Shown here: positions 24,691 to 35,443 of the stretch, piece by piece
Layout: the number at the start of each line of letters is the position of its first letter
Numbering within the stretch: the stretch's first letter is position 1
Assembly: GCA_027924645.1 (NCBI GenBank)
Contig: BSBN01001807.1
Location: 11,736,001-11,800,000 of the forward strand
Origin: Cunninghamia lanceolata
Taxonomy: Eukaryota > Streptophyta > Pinopsida > Cupressales > Cupressaceae
DNA length: 64,000 nucleotides
Reading direction: 5' to 3'
Notes under the pieces: model-generated
Seen by the model: only the letters and a program-made list of their open reading frames with translations
What the model was told of the DNA's origin: nothing
The model's database searches: none
Program-made: the position numbers and the translations under genes

Positions 24691-25038
24691 TGTTGCTCTT
24701 TTCTACCTAGTATGGTTTAAAGGATGGTTTGGATCATCCCATCCAAACCTTAATAATCCAGTTGGATCCTAGGTATTAGTATGTGTTTCATCAACATCTT
24801 CTACCTATCAACAAACGCAAGCATTATTTAATGTTTGGCAACAATTGCACTAAATTCAAAATGTATTAATTTCAAAGAAATATAATCAAATATGGCTTAA
24901 AAAATAAAAATATAAATTGTATGAACATATATACATCAATTGAATAATGGAACATTATTTTATAGACTACCTTTTTTATACAATAATTTAAAGAAAACAC
25001 AATTTTGACAACATAGTTTATAAAACATTAGTCCACAC
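24691..25038. other. Intergenic or intron sequence between SET-like gene and transposase
   Basis: AT-rich, with no coding features of its own. It may hold the transposase promoter or an intron. Confidence 0.4.
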
Positions 25039-26640
25039 TCATTGATTATTCTTTGGTTTTCTGCCCTTAAGAACATCCTTAGGTAGACCTTGTTCTTCCC
25101 TTTTCTTTCGCGCAGGAGTGCATTTTAAGAAGGGGTAATCAATCAATAACTCATCCCTAATGGTAAAGTCCATAATAGCCTCAACCATTATCAATCTTTC
25201 AACCTCTCTTTCCATATCTCCATCTTTATCATTTATAACCTCAACAAATTGACAATTCAGTCTTACAGTAGGGTCCCTTCCCTTACTACTATTTATAAAT
25301 CCTGCAATATTTTTGTGTGTGTATGCACGTCCATCTATATACATAAGATGACCTCTATTCATTTCTTTTCCACTTTCCAATTGGAGATGATGTGTATACA
25401 TATTCAAATTTAGACCATATGCTGACATGCTAGGCTTATATTCTGCTAGCCTTCTCCATTCACCACTCTAATATGATGGACCATAATATGGCATTAATCT
25501 CCAAGTGGTTTGTTCTGAATTGTTTCTATGTTTAGATCCCACATGCACATTTTGGATGATAAATAGGCCTAGATTCGCTCCATGAATATTGGAGGGCTAT
25601 ACCATGTAGCTGTATCCCAAAATTGAAACACCTCCTACACTCTAGGTAGTTGTTGATCACTAGGCCAAGCACAATATAGTCGACGATCAAATGTCTCTTT
25701 GTAAATTGATCTCAAACTGAGGGGCAAGTCATCATCTCCATCACATTCATTCTCATAGGGTATGTAGTCCACCTTCCCCTTGTCTTTAAGCAAATTATGC
25801 ATATTTAAACTGGTTCTTGTTCTATTACTTATTTTCATCAATTCCTTGTCTTTAAGAGCTGGTATATTGGCACATATTTTTGTTACATGTATCATCTAAT
25901 GAATGATCATTACCCTCTAGATCAGAAGTCGGTGATCTAGGGAAGTTTAAACCAAAAACTTTATCTTGCAAGTATCCATTAAGAAAAAAAAATAGTTATT
26001 TAAATAATATAAAAAAATGTTTAAATGAAGTATACATGTTATTTTTATCAAATTAGAAAATTCCTTACCACAATTTCTATTGGATTTGAATCAATTGTAG
26101 TAGGCATACTACTGACTGGAAGCTCATCATATATGTAATGTCTTTGTACAATCACTCGTTTGAATTGTTTCTTTCCATGACATACATAACATCCACAAAC
26201 AACAATTTTTCTCAAAGTATTCATCCCATGTACTATAGTCCTGACCAACCTCTTGTTTAGTGAAATCATTTGTTGTGTCTACAGGATCCATTGTTATATC
26301 CTCTTCCACCCACTGTTGTCTATGTCATTTAACACTTTGAAGTCCACGTACATATCTTTTTCTTTCGCTAGTTGAATGCTCAGGCTCTGCATTTGCTCCA
26401 ATCTCCATCTAAAATAATCAACAACATGCATTAATTTATGTCAAGATTGGATAATACATTATAAATTTCAATAATATTGTGAAAAAAGATGGACGTATCA
26501 CAAAATGCCATCAGAACATTTTTTCCTAAGTTAAGTCAAAATTTGAGTACCTGATGTCCCACTTCATCCATTGTGTCCTCATTTGATATGACATGATCTG
26601 TTGCCATGGCCTCGTCTGGCCCCTATAATACACAACATAG
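25039..26640 (-). pseudogene. SET-domain-like gene carried by the CACTA
   Basis: Minus strand. In one frame (25600-25039): SNIHGANLGLFIIQNVHVG (SET N-terminal GxGLF-type SAM motif), LMPYYG, then after a TAG the open ORF 25428-25039 with YIDGRAYTHKNIAGFINSS (motif corresponding to RFxNHS), NCQF, and RDELLIDYPF (the ELxxDY motif with the catalytic-type Tyr). Upstream lie ORF 25895-25635 and exons near 26250-26050 (CGCYVCHGKKQFKR, ending in a GTAAGG donor), 26405-26330 and 26640-26570. SET domains methylate lysines, usually of histones. The 'HSC' of motif III is replaced, and stops and one shift break the gene. The domain call is by motif only. Confidence 0.55.
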
Positions 26641-26786
26641 TAAATAATGTTTAGTACACCAATTATATCATTTCAACGAATATGCTATCCAACACAAAAC
26701 CTCACTTTAGTCATATATGTGACATATTCATATCATGTTTTGGCCATCCTAATTTTCATACTTTTCCCTTAATCATAGAATCACAT

Positions 26787-27029
26787 TTAATCACCATTCT
26801 TGTGCATTTTCAACCAATAAGCTTGACCTAAGAGGCCTCGTGGACAAAAAATGACTTTATCTCCTTTATTTTGTAGCATTTGTGAATTCATAAACACCTT
26901 CCTCCTTTGGTTGAGGTTGCTTTCTCTTCTTACCTCTATTGTATCTGCAGATTCCGTTGTCATATCTATTTCCACCCACTTTCCTCTTTGCAATTTAGTA
27001 GTTCTACACCGTTCACATCCTCTCTCCAT
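26787..27029 (-). CDS. Small ORF resembling an upstream exon of the SET-like gene
   Basis: An 80-codon minus-strand ORF contains KWVEIDMTTESADTIEVRR, resembling QQWVEEDITMDPVDTTND in the gene at about 26300. It may be a duplicated or alternative first exon. Function unknown. Confidence 0.35.
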   Translation of the reverse strand: MERGCERCRTTKLQRGKWVEIDMTTESADTIEVRRESNLNQRRKVFMNSQMLQNKGDKVIFCPRGLLGQAYWLKMHKNGD

Positions 27030-27085
27030 GGCCTCCTCTAGATCCTATAATACACAACAATGACAATAGTCACATAACAGTTGTG

Positions 27086-27183
27086 CACCAAGAGGTTTCC
27101 AAGCTCTCTTAACATTTTTGGCTAATGAAATGAGCTAGATATGGCCAAACCCCCTTCACTTCAGGCTCTACTAGACCTAGGTG
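27086..27183 (-). repeat. Inverted repeat flanking transposase region, right copy
   Basis: Reverse-complement relative of 18897-19000. The two copies bracket an 8.3-kb block that holds the transposase and the SET-like gene. Confidence 0.75.
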
Positions 27184-28600
27184 GGTATATGATGAGGAGC
27201 ATGCAGTGGGAAACGCAGAATGGGCCCTAATTTACTCACAGTCGGCAAGACTAACAAATGAACCGCCGATACATCTCCATTGGTCAGACAACCATCATCG
27301 GAAAGACTTTCTTAAGTCTCTCTGTGACCAAACTCACCCCGATAGCTCAACTTCACTTTATCTTTGGTGAGACTTACTTCTATCAGCCAAGTCTTTCATC
27401 CTTCTATTTTCCAAATCTGTCTGTGGAGGACACTGGAGCGAGCACCCTAGTCCTGAAAATGCTCTTTTGTCCATCTTTCCTTCAAATCCTGAATCCCTGA
27501 TGTCTTCCAAGTCTTCCTGCAACTCTACTTTTTCTGGATGCGACACCTGTAACCTGCAATCACAAGACTTGGTTTGGGGGTTGTGGTGTTTAGAGGCTTT
27601 CCTCAATCAAACCCCAGAGGACACTTAAGTCTCTGAACACCATGTCAAATAGAGAGGGCACGCCCTTGTGAGGAAGAGGCCAAAAACCAAAGGAATCAAT
27701 GATAAAAACACAATGATATGTCACCTTGTAGTGAAGTTCTCATGGAGGAAGATGCTCTTCATGCCATGAGGAGATTGATGCTCAAATCTGCAAATATCAA
27801 CACACAAAACATACAAGTCTGCTCTTGCAAAACAATAGAAAGCCTTGAATCACCTTGAGAACACAATAGCTTGCTAGTGATCATCTAATAATGCTCTAGT
27901 TTACAAATGAATTCGTAAGCATGCTTATATATGCATCTACAAGCACTCCCACCAAGATATTTGAAATTCAAACTTACCGTGTCAGCAAAGGGACCTAATA
28001 ACGGTCACTAACCAACACCCAGAAATTGGGGCTGCCCCAAAATAGGGCAGGACTAGGGCGCGAGTGCCCAATTCCTCTCCCCTATTTTGGGTAGGGTACA
28101 TCTCAAGGGGTCCACCTAGGTTCTATTTGCCAAGGAACCTAGGTCTCATTCCATCGGGATGTTAAAATATGAACTAAAATGTCCTAAATGCATGCTAAAG
28201 ACCCGAGAGCTAAACCTTATGAGGGAAAAGCCCCAAAGGGGACATTTTCCAACGTTACAAAGAGTATATAAGTTTCTCCCTGAAAAAAGTGTCCATCGAT
28301 GTGACGCTTGAGATCGGTGTAATTTGAAAACTTCAGTCCGACTAGCTTGCTTTTGCCGATAAGATTTTTAATCAGTGAAACACTATGCATTGTCTTCCCG
28401 ATCATGCAGAAAGTGTTATCTTGGGATCTTTGATCACTATGAATTTCTTTATCTCTTCCTGATATGCATAAAATGTTTAATAAAGAACTATAACTTGTTG
28501 ATCGATAGGACATGCACATGATTTTTCTGATAAGGATTAGTTGCTCTTAAAAAAAATTTGTTTCAAGGGATTATGCTTAGGAAGTTGGATTTATGGATCC
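27184..28600. other. Unassigned segment, LTR- or promoter-like
   Basis: No ORF resembles a known family. It is less AT-rich than its neighbours and holds 'tcaccgat/atcggtg' words. At 28036-28047 and 28080-28091 a perfect 12-bp inverted repeat (CCCAAAATAGGG) forms a hairpin with a 32-base loop. Confidence 0.4.
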
Positions 28601-28997
28601 CTTGGGGATGTTGGAATGAGTGGAAGCTTTAAGTTTAGCTTTAAGATTAGGGTTGAGGGTTGAGGGATTAGGGTTTAAGGTATAGTGTTTAGGGTTGAGG
28701 GTTGAGGGTTGACGGATTAGAGTTTAGTGTTGAGGGATTAGGGTTTAAGGTATAGTGTTTAGGGTTGAGGGTTGAAGGATGCGTTACGCTACATTGAAAG
28801 GTTATAGTCCCATTAGAGAATGATGTCCTCGCATGGACCATGTTGAGTGCCCTCATCGATGTTGGTAAGGGATACATGGAAGGCAAATGGATTAGGCAGA
28901 TAGTGGATTATGACGTGGATTCTAGAGGGGAGAAAAGTGGATTATGATGTGGATTATGTAGGGAAAATAGTGGATTATGATGTGGATTATGTCAGAC

Positions 28998-29520
28998 TTA
29001 TGCCAAAGCATGGACCATAGGGATGGTATGTGGAGGGTATGTAGGATAGTGGATGAATGATGGTAGATTTATTGCAGAATGGAAGGGAACCATGACCAAT
29101 GGTTGCACACATCGTGATAAACGTTGAAGCTTGTGATGCAAAGGTGGTGTAGGGTGCAATGAAGATGTTTTCTTAGGAGATTGGATGATGAAGGGCTTTA
29201 GGAACCCACATAGACTTAGGCATTTTATTACTTTTATTTTTCTTGTGGGATGGAATGTTTTGACACTTTTGAGCGGAATGGGAATTTGAGATGGGAGTAG
29301 ATGGTTGGGATTTTTTAGAGGTAGATGCCTCATTTAACTTGATTTCTTGTTGCTTAGGTACCCATACCATTTTGGTTTTGGACTTTGCTTGTGGAGGTAT
29401 GGGCTTGGATAACTTTTTGGATTGATTTTTCTTTGACTCTTTGTTTTTATGTCTTGAGGCATGAGGACCCTTAGGATGTTTGGCTTTATCAGTAGAGGCA
29501 TCTAATTTTGCATTTTTGGA
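28998..29520 (-). pseudogene. gag-like fragment, copy 1
   Basis: Minus strand: a Lys/Pro/Ser-rich frame from about 29520 passing through SKTKMVWVPKQQEIKLN and MPKSMWVPKALHH. It ends, after a shift, in MVPFHSAINLPSFIHYP. The 'WVPK' phrases recall the basic region next to the zinc knuckle of copia gag proteins; this is weak evidence. A second copy follows in the tandem unit. Confidence 0.4.
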
Positions 29521-30171
29521 TCCCTTGGGGATGGTGGAATGAGTGGAAGCTTTAAGTTTAGCTTTAAGATTAGGGTTGAGGGATTAGGGTTTAAGGTATA
29601 GTGTTGAGGGTTCATGGTTTAGGGTTTAAGGTTGAGGGTTTAGGGTTTAGGGATTAGGGTTTAGAGTTGAGGGATTAGGGTTTAAGGCATAGTGTTTAGG
29701 GTTGTGGGTTTAGGGATAGGGTTTAGGATTTAAGGTTCAAGTGTTGATGGTTGAGGCTTTAGGGATAGGGTTTAAGGTTTAGCGATAATGTATTAAGGTT
29801 TAAGGTTGAGGGATTAGGGTTTAGTGTTGAGAAATTAGGGTTTAAGGTATAGTGTTTAGGATTGAGGGTTTAGGGATAGGGTTTAGGGTTTAAGGTTTAA
29901 GGGTTGAGGGATTAGGGTTTAAGGTATAGTGTTTGGGGTTGAGGGTTGAAGGATGCGTTACGATGCACTGAAAGGTTATAGTCCCATTAGAGAATGATGT
30001 CCTCGCATGGACCATGTCAAGTGCCCTCATCGATGTTGGTAAGGGATACATGGAAGGCAAATGGATTAGGAAGATAGTGGATTATGACATGGATTCTAGA
30101 GGGGAGAAAAGTAGATTATGATGTGGATTATGTAGGGAAAATAGTGGATTATGATGTGAATTATGTCAGAC

Positions 30172-30720
30172 TTATGCCAAAGCATGGACCATAGGGATGG
30201 TATGTGGAGGGTATGTAGGATAGTGGATGAATGATGGTAGATTTATTGCGGAATGGAAGGGAACCATGACTAATGGTTGCACACATCGTGATAAATGTTG
30301 AAGCTTGTGATGTGAAGGTGGTGTAGGGTGCAATGTAGATGTTTTCTTAGGAGATGGATGATGAAGGGCTTTAGGAATCCACATAGACTTAGGCATTTTA
30401 TTACTTTTGTTTTGCTTGTGGGATGGAATGTTTTGACACTTTTGAGTAGAATGGGAATTTGAGATGGGCGTAGATGGTTGGGATTTTTTAGAGGTAGATG
30501 CCTTATTTAACTTGATTTCTTGTTGCTTAGGTACCCATACCATTTTGGTTTTGGACTTTGCTTGTGGAGGTATGGGCTTGGATAACTTTTTGGATTGATT
30601 TTTCTTTAACTCTTTATTTTTATGTCCTGAGGCACGAGGACCCTTAGGATGTTTGGCTTTATCAGTAGAGGCATCTAATTTTGCATTTTTGGTTACCTTG
30701 GGGATGGTGGAATGAGTGGA
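30172..30720 (-). pseudogene. gag-like fragment, copy 2
   Basis: Second copy of the previous segment. Here the main ORF (30543-30172, 123 codons) stays open through the position where copy 1 shifts frame, so this copy is the less damaged. Confidence 0.4.
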
Positions 30721-31040
30721 AGCTTTAAGTTTATCTTTAAGATTAGGGTTGAGGGTTGAGGGATTAGGATTTAAGGCATAGTGTTGAGGGTTGAGGGTTT
30801 AGGGTTTAGGGTTAAGGGTTGAGGGTTTAGGGTTTAGGGATTAGGGTTTAGAGTTGAGAGATTAGGGTTTAAGGCATAATGTTTAGGGTTGAGGGTTTAG
30901 GGATAGGGTTTAGGATTTAAGGTTCAAGTGTTGAGGGTTGAGGCTTTAGGGATAGGGCTTAAGGTTTAGCAATAAGGGATTAGGGTTTAGGGTTGAGGGA
31001 TTAGGGTTTAGTGTTGAGGGATTAGAGTTTAGGGATCTTT

Positions 31041-31300
31041 ACTCCTGAATCTTTACTTTTGTTCTTTGCATGCTAGTCCATCAATTGTGCAAGTTACTTA
31101 CAACGAAACATTCATTGAAGTCTAGGTATAATTAGCATGTTGGCATGAGGAACATTTTGGTTTGGCACAACTAGGCGCTAAATTAGGCACACTTCACACC
31201 AGTTTTGGCAACCCAAAGAGATTACATTTAGGGCTGAAAGTTGGCGCTAAAGTCTGTATTAGAGATGCCGACTTTAGCGTCGACTAATGAATCCAAAAAA
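31041..31300. mobile_element. Remnant of a second CACTA: transposase piece joined to subterminal repeats
   Basis: 31048-31142 matches 23790-23870 inside the TNP2 gene (shared words ttctttgcatgc, agtccatcaattgtgcaag, attgaagtctaggt). Immediately after come subterminal-type words (aggcgctaaattaggcac; ttggcgctaaag; tttagcgtcgac). A transposase fragment fused to end sequences is the normal form of an internally deleted CACTA derivative. No terminal CACTA motif was found here. Confidence 0.6.
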
Positions 31301-32105
31301 CAAATTAAAATTCCACCTGCGTTAAAACATACCACACAAAAAAAAACACAAATTCAAGTTAATACATTTAAGCCCACAACACAGTATACTCTGCCTCTGT
31401 TTTAGGTTTCCTGCTAAGAACTGTAGGCTGCAAAGCAATGACTTTATTAGGTTAAAAATGGAAGTTACTGAAAAGTTTATACAACGGATCCGTGAATTTG
31501 TATTTTATTTATTTTTGGTTCTAGACATCCAGAATATAAAAATTGCTTTAGCTAGTTGATAAATTTGGGGTTTCTAGCTATCTCAACCATTCAATCAAGC
31601 TTGTTCGTCTGCCTTTTAGTAAGTAAGTTCCAATTGCTGAGCAATTTACTCTTGACCTAGGTTTTTATCGATTTTGATATAATATTGAGCTCAAAGAAAG
31701 TTTTTCTAAGATGTTGTACTCACGCTTTAGGGTAAATTTGAGTAGTAATGTTGTTAATTATCCTTGCTTACAGTATAACTTGCATTTACCATTTTTGGAA
31801 GGCCTGTCGAATAAGGTCTCTTTGTACATCATACCTAAAATACGAGCTGTTAGGATTTGTTTTTGGCTACATATTTGTTTTTGGCTACAATTGTTCAAGC
31901 ACGTTGTTAATTCATACCTAGCTACGATTGCCTCCATAGACTGGATGAAAATAATTTGCCCTAGGTCACCTCAAAATGTCAAGCAATAGAGGGAAGGGAG
32001 CAAACTCTTGCCACAATGAGGTAATTCACTGTCAATTTATAGATTTGTAAATGTTTCCATTGTTTCTTTGATTTTTAGTATTTAGTTTTCTATTTCTAAA
32101 TTTAA
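31301..32105. other. Spacer upstream of accessory gene
   Basis: No protein family recognised. The plus-strand frame 31711-31989 has no strong coding signal. Confidence 0.35.
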
Positions 32106-33222
32106 AAGAAGAAATTTTATATATATATGACAAAGATAAAGAGGCATTGACTTCCATATTGGGGGTAGAGGCAGTGAACAAATTGGATGGTATGGACTTG
32201 ACAATGCTTGCCAGATACATAGAAAAATGATCTAGTAAAACCCCTAAAACATTGCAACCAAATCAATAGTGTCAAAGGGAATCAATTGATTCCCCAACTA
32301 GTCCTGGATCAAGCAAAAGATCTAGGAGGATATCAATATCAATAACCTCTAAGAATGTCGAACAGGGAGCAGAGGCTTCCATTGTCCCAGCCACTTCTGG
32401 GACACATAATTCTTCGACCAATAACCCATGTTTTGCATCTTGCATTGGTAGCTACGATACCGAGATAGAATACGATGTGGTTTCAGGGGAAGTCTGAATG
32501 ACAGATGCTGGAAAAATGTTTGTGAATAGGTTGAAGGAATCATACTTTCAATAGTTCGAAGACCATCTACATTTGCCATTCCCAAAGATACCCATGCACC
32601 TATAAAAAGTAGTTATCCATGACATGGAGACTGAATTTGGCATAGGTTGGTTTGTAAAGAAAATAAAGCTACGAATGTCTCAAAACTGCAAGAGATTTCA
32701 GTGCAACCAAACAAAGAAGATTAAAAAAATCCCTCTCGAGCTAAGGCTCAAAAAAAGGACAATTGATGTAAGTTTGAAAGTATAGAAAGAGCTTGTAAAA
32801 GCATATGAGAAGTCTGATGCACGGAGGAAGTCCGGTGAGGAGAGTACGCAGGTATTTGAATTTTCTCATAAGATTATATCAAATTTATTAAACAATTTTT
32901 AGATTTTATTTGTGCATAATTAAATTGAATTAGTATATGTTTCAGGACAAGGCCTCCAAGGCTAGCCTTGACAACCACTCATCACAGTTGCCAGAAAGGT
33001 TTACAGGCCTTGATCTGTACATTTGTAAGTATATTTAATATGTTAAATGATATTTTTTTTATTTCTTAGGAAAAAGTAAATGATTGCATATTAATTAGTT
33101 TAACTAGTCCATGTGCCATGTTTTGACAGGAGGAGAAATATGGCCGGCAACCAACACAATTTGAAAAGGAAATGTTACAAAGAAAAAAGTGGACCGATTT
33201 TGTAATCTGGATGGAGAACAAG
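32106..33222 (+). pseudogene. Spliced CACTA accessory-type gene fragment
   Basis: Plus strand. Exon 1 (about 32106-32851) encodes, with a few stops, ILGVEAVNKLDGMDLTML, a Ser-rich linker, then HDMETEFGIGWFVKKIKLRM and CNQTKKIKKIPLELR. Splice-like borders follow: donor at 32852, acceptor before 32946, donor at 33026, acceptor TTTTGACAG before 33130, donor at 33223. Exon 3 reads EEKYGRQPTQFEKEMLQRKK. Plant CACTA elements usually carry a second spliced gene (TNP1/TNPA-like), so that is my best guess; I see no decisive motif. Confidence 0.4.
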
Positions 33223-33249
33223 GTATCAATAGTTGACTTTCAATAACTT

Positions 33250-33263
33250 AGTTGGATATTGTT
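33250..33263 (+). repeat. Left copy of a 14-bp target-site duplication
   Basis: AGTTGGATATTGTT is repeated exactly at 35430-35443 and brackets the retroposed ORF between them. Confidence 0.8.
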
Positions 33264-35429
33264 TTTGATTACATCAGGCGGCAAAAATAAGGGGCCGAAC
33301 CCATTACAGAGATAGCATAAGAAAAAGCACAGGTTCAGACAACAAAAAGAGCCTGGAAACTAAACCCAGGAAACACCAGCTAACAAACAGCAGAAAGTAA
33401 GCAATAGCAAAAAACCAGCAACCAGGCAATAGAAGGCACACTAGGGCAGAGAGTCCTCCCAGTCATTAGCAAGTAGTTCAAAGATTTTGTCCAGCTCCTA
33501 AGTTCTATCATTGTCAGTTCCCTAGAAGAGAAGTTGAAAATCCTACAAAAGGGTTAAGTTGTTCATGGTAGATCTGCATAGCATGCGAGTAATGAACTTG
33601 CAAAGAGTAGACATCTTGAGTTACAGAGCCACCATCTTGTCCTTTAACTGAGTCACTTCAGCACATAGAGAGCTATTGTCTCTGCCCTCATTCTCATTGT
33701 CATTCTCAGCAGTGGCCCTGACATCATCCTCTTCAGGGACAGACTGACTGTTCGCTTCCACCTCTTCGGCACCGGCAGGGTTCTGGTCATTAAATTTCTC
33801 CTCTCCTTCGCCAGTATCATACTGGGCATCCACAGGGTTCTGGTGGTCAACCTCATCCTTATCACTACCAGTATCCATCACATTCTCAGGGCTGTCCCTA
33901 TAAACATTCTACGGAGAGTCGTGGTCATCAAACTGCCCCCCAGAAACAGGATCCTCCATGTAAATTTCCTGCAATTCATCACTATCGACCTCCTTATCAT
34001 GAGAAGAAACCTCAGAATTACTTTCTGAGTAGTCTATGAGTTTAACCATGGGGGCCGGCTTCCCAGCAATTCTGGTAGAGCGTCTGACACCAGTGGAAAT
34101 GCTTTTCTCTTTGCCCTTCCTAGTCTTTTTAGCAAGATTCTCAGCAGACAAGTTAACACCTTTGGGGGTCTCCTGACTATCTTTGAGGGAGCTAAGAATG
34201 GCCGCTTCCTCAGCCAGCTCAGAGAGGCGATGAAGCCGCTTCCTAGACTTAACAGAGCCCTTCTTCTTCGGGGTAGAGGTAGACCCAGGAGTGGGGGTAT
34301 TGGTTTTCACAGAGGCCGAAGTTGGGCCATCATGGCTATTAGTCACAAGAGTGTAGAGAGAATCACATTTGATAGAAGCCGACGGAGTATTGGGGGAGGG
34401 TTCCACAGCCTGGTAATGGAGAGTGGCCGGGGGCATCAGGGCCAAGTGAAACTGGTAGAGCCTGTGAATGAGGCCTTGGTGAAGGGGCACAGGCTTCTCC
34501 AACAACCTGGAGGTTAAATTCTTGTGAACCGTTTTAACTGAGTGCTCTAAAGAAGAAAGCAAGTAAAGAGGAAAACAAATAGCCGAGTTTCTACGAAAAT
34601 GATTGAGCAGGGGAAGATGGTAGTAATAAAACCTGGCATAGCGGCCTTCCAAAGTAAAATACTTCATAATTAAAAAGCACATGTCTGCCCAAGGCTGAGG
34701 AAGCTTCGCCCTCTCGAACCCTCCCTGGTAGGGAACCAACTCTTCGCCGTCACCCAAGAAAAGCTTTAGGTTTTGCGCTTCAGAAACCCTCTTCTTTCTC
34801 AGCAACTTAATGCCTTTGAGGGATAAGCCCATCGCTTCAGCAATGCTTTTCTCTGAAAACTCAAAGCTAACACTGCCAATGGTGACCCGTCTGTCAACCC
34901 ACGAAGAAGCACACTGGATGGATAATGATTCATCATGCCCGTTAAGGCATTCCAGGAACGGAATTATGCCCCCTTCCTTGTAGTAATGCCAGATAATGGC
35001 ATTATCTTTGAAATCATTGCAAATGTTAGGTTCAGTGCGAATTCTTTCACCGCCCATGATGAAAGCCCATGCCGCAATACCCAGCAGAAGAAGACAATTA
35101 ATTTGCAGAATACCCTTCAGAGGAGTCTAGCAAGCAGTATTCATATGATTAAAACCCAGCTGACGCCAATCACGAAACATTAAGTTCCAAAGTGCAAGTG
35201 AAATAATGAAGATTAAGTTCGCCTGGAGGGAGTACAGGCACCGCTGCCAATTCGTACGGGACTCGTACATAAGCCTAGACAGAGTGGGAGAACACACCAC
35301 CTCATCACTCAACACTTGATTGGACATCATTAATAATAGCATTCTTCTCCTTTTGAATAAGCATTCCAATGTGACCAGGAATGCTGCTAATTTGGCGCCA
35401 GACCTGCCATAATTGAAATTCCTGCCCAA
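33264..35429 (-). mobile_element. 2.2-kb retroposed insertion in an intron of the accessory gene
   Basis: A 2,166-bp minus-strand segment between 14-bp direct repeats. Its 3' end (plus-strand 33264) is a short A-run after CCTGATGTAATC. It has no visible introns and carries one long ORF. It lies just after a splice-donor-like site of the gene at 32.1-33.2 kb. The long duplication and A-ended 3' terminus indicate LINE-machinery insertion, as for a retrogene or a non-autonomous LINE. Confidence 0.65.
33621..35057 (-). pseudogene. 478-codon plant-mobile-domain-like ORF with one TAG
   Basis: The ATG at 35057 opens 382 codons; after a single in-frame TAG (33909-33911) the same frame runs on to 33621. 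The N-terminal half is globular: SSWVDRRVTIGSVSFEFSEK, SIAEAMGLSLKGIKLL, then GRYARFYYYHLPLLNHF. The C-terminal half is basic Ser/Thr/Pro-rich (KKKGSVKSRKRLHRL), then very acidic. The layout 'recognition-like N-domain plus charged tail' resembles plant-mobile-domain or other ORFs spread with plant transposons. It is the best-preserved long ORF in the window. Upstream, 35465-35127 is open in another frame. Confidence 0.6.
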
Positions 35430-35443
35430 AGTTGGATATTGTT
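35430..35443 (+). repeat. Right copy of the 14-bp target-site duplication
   Basis: An exact copy of 33250-33263. Confidence 0.8.

Larger units (their letters stand above)
28596..31035. repeat. 1.17-kb tandem duplication with telomere-like arrays
   Basis: Landmark words recur at a period of about 1,175 bp: 'gaaggatgcgttacg' near 28776 and 29948, and 'gatggtggaatgagtgg' at about 28600, 29528 and 30704. Each unit contains a degenerate array of TTTAGGG/TTGAGGG-like words (28640-28780, 29570-29960, 30740-31035) and a minus-strand open segment with KMVWVPKQQEIKLN. Plant telomeres are TTTAGGG, but these arrays are too irregular to be true telomere DNA. Confidence 0.85.

Noticed and set aside
28640..31035. 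True interstitial telomere or chromosome-fusion site
   Set aside because: The heptamers are too degenerate, occur in three separate blocks, and are part of a tandem duplication inside a transposon.
34230..34517. Arg/Gly-rich plus-strand ORF
   Set aside because: Antisense shadow of the 478-codon minus-strand ORF.
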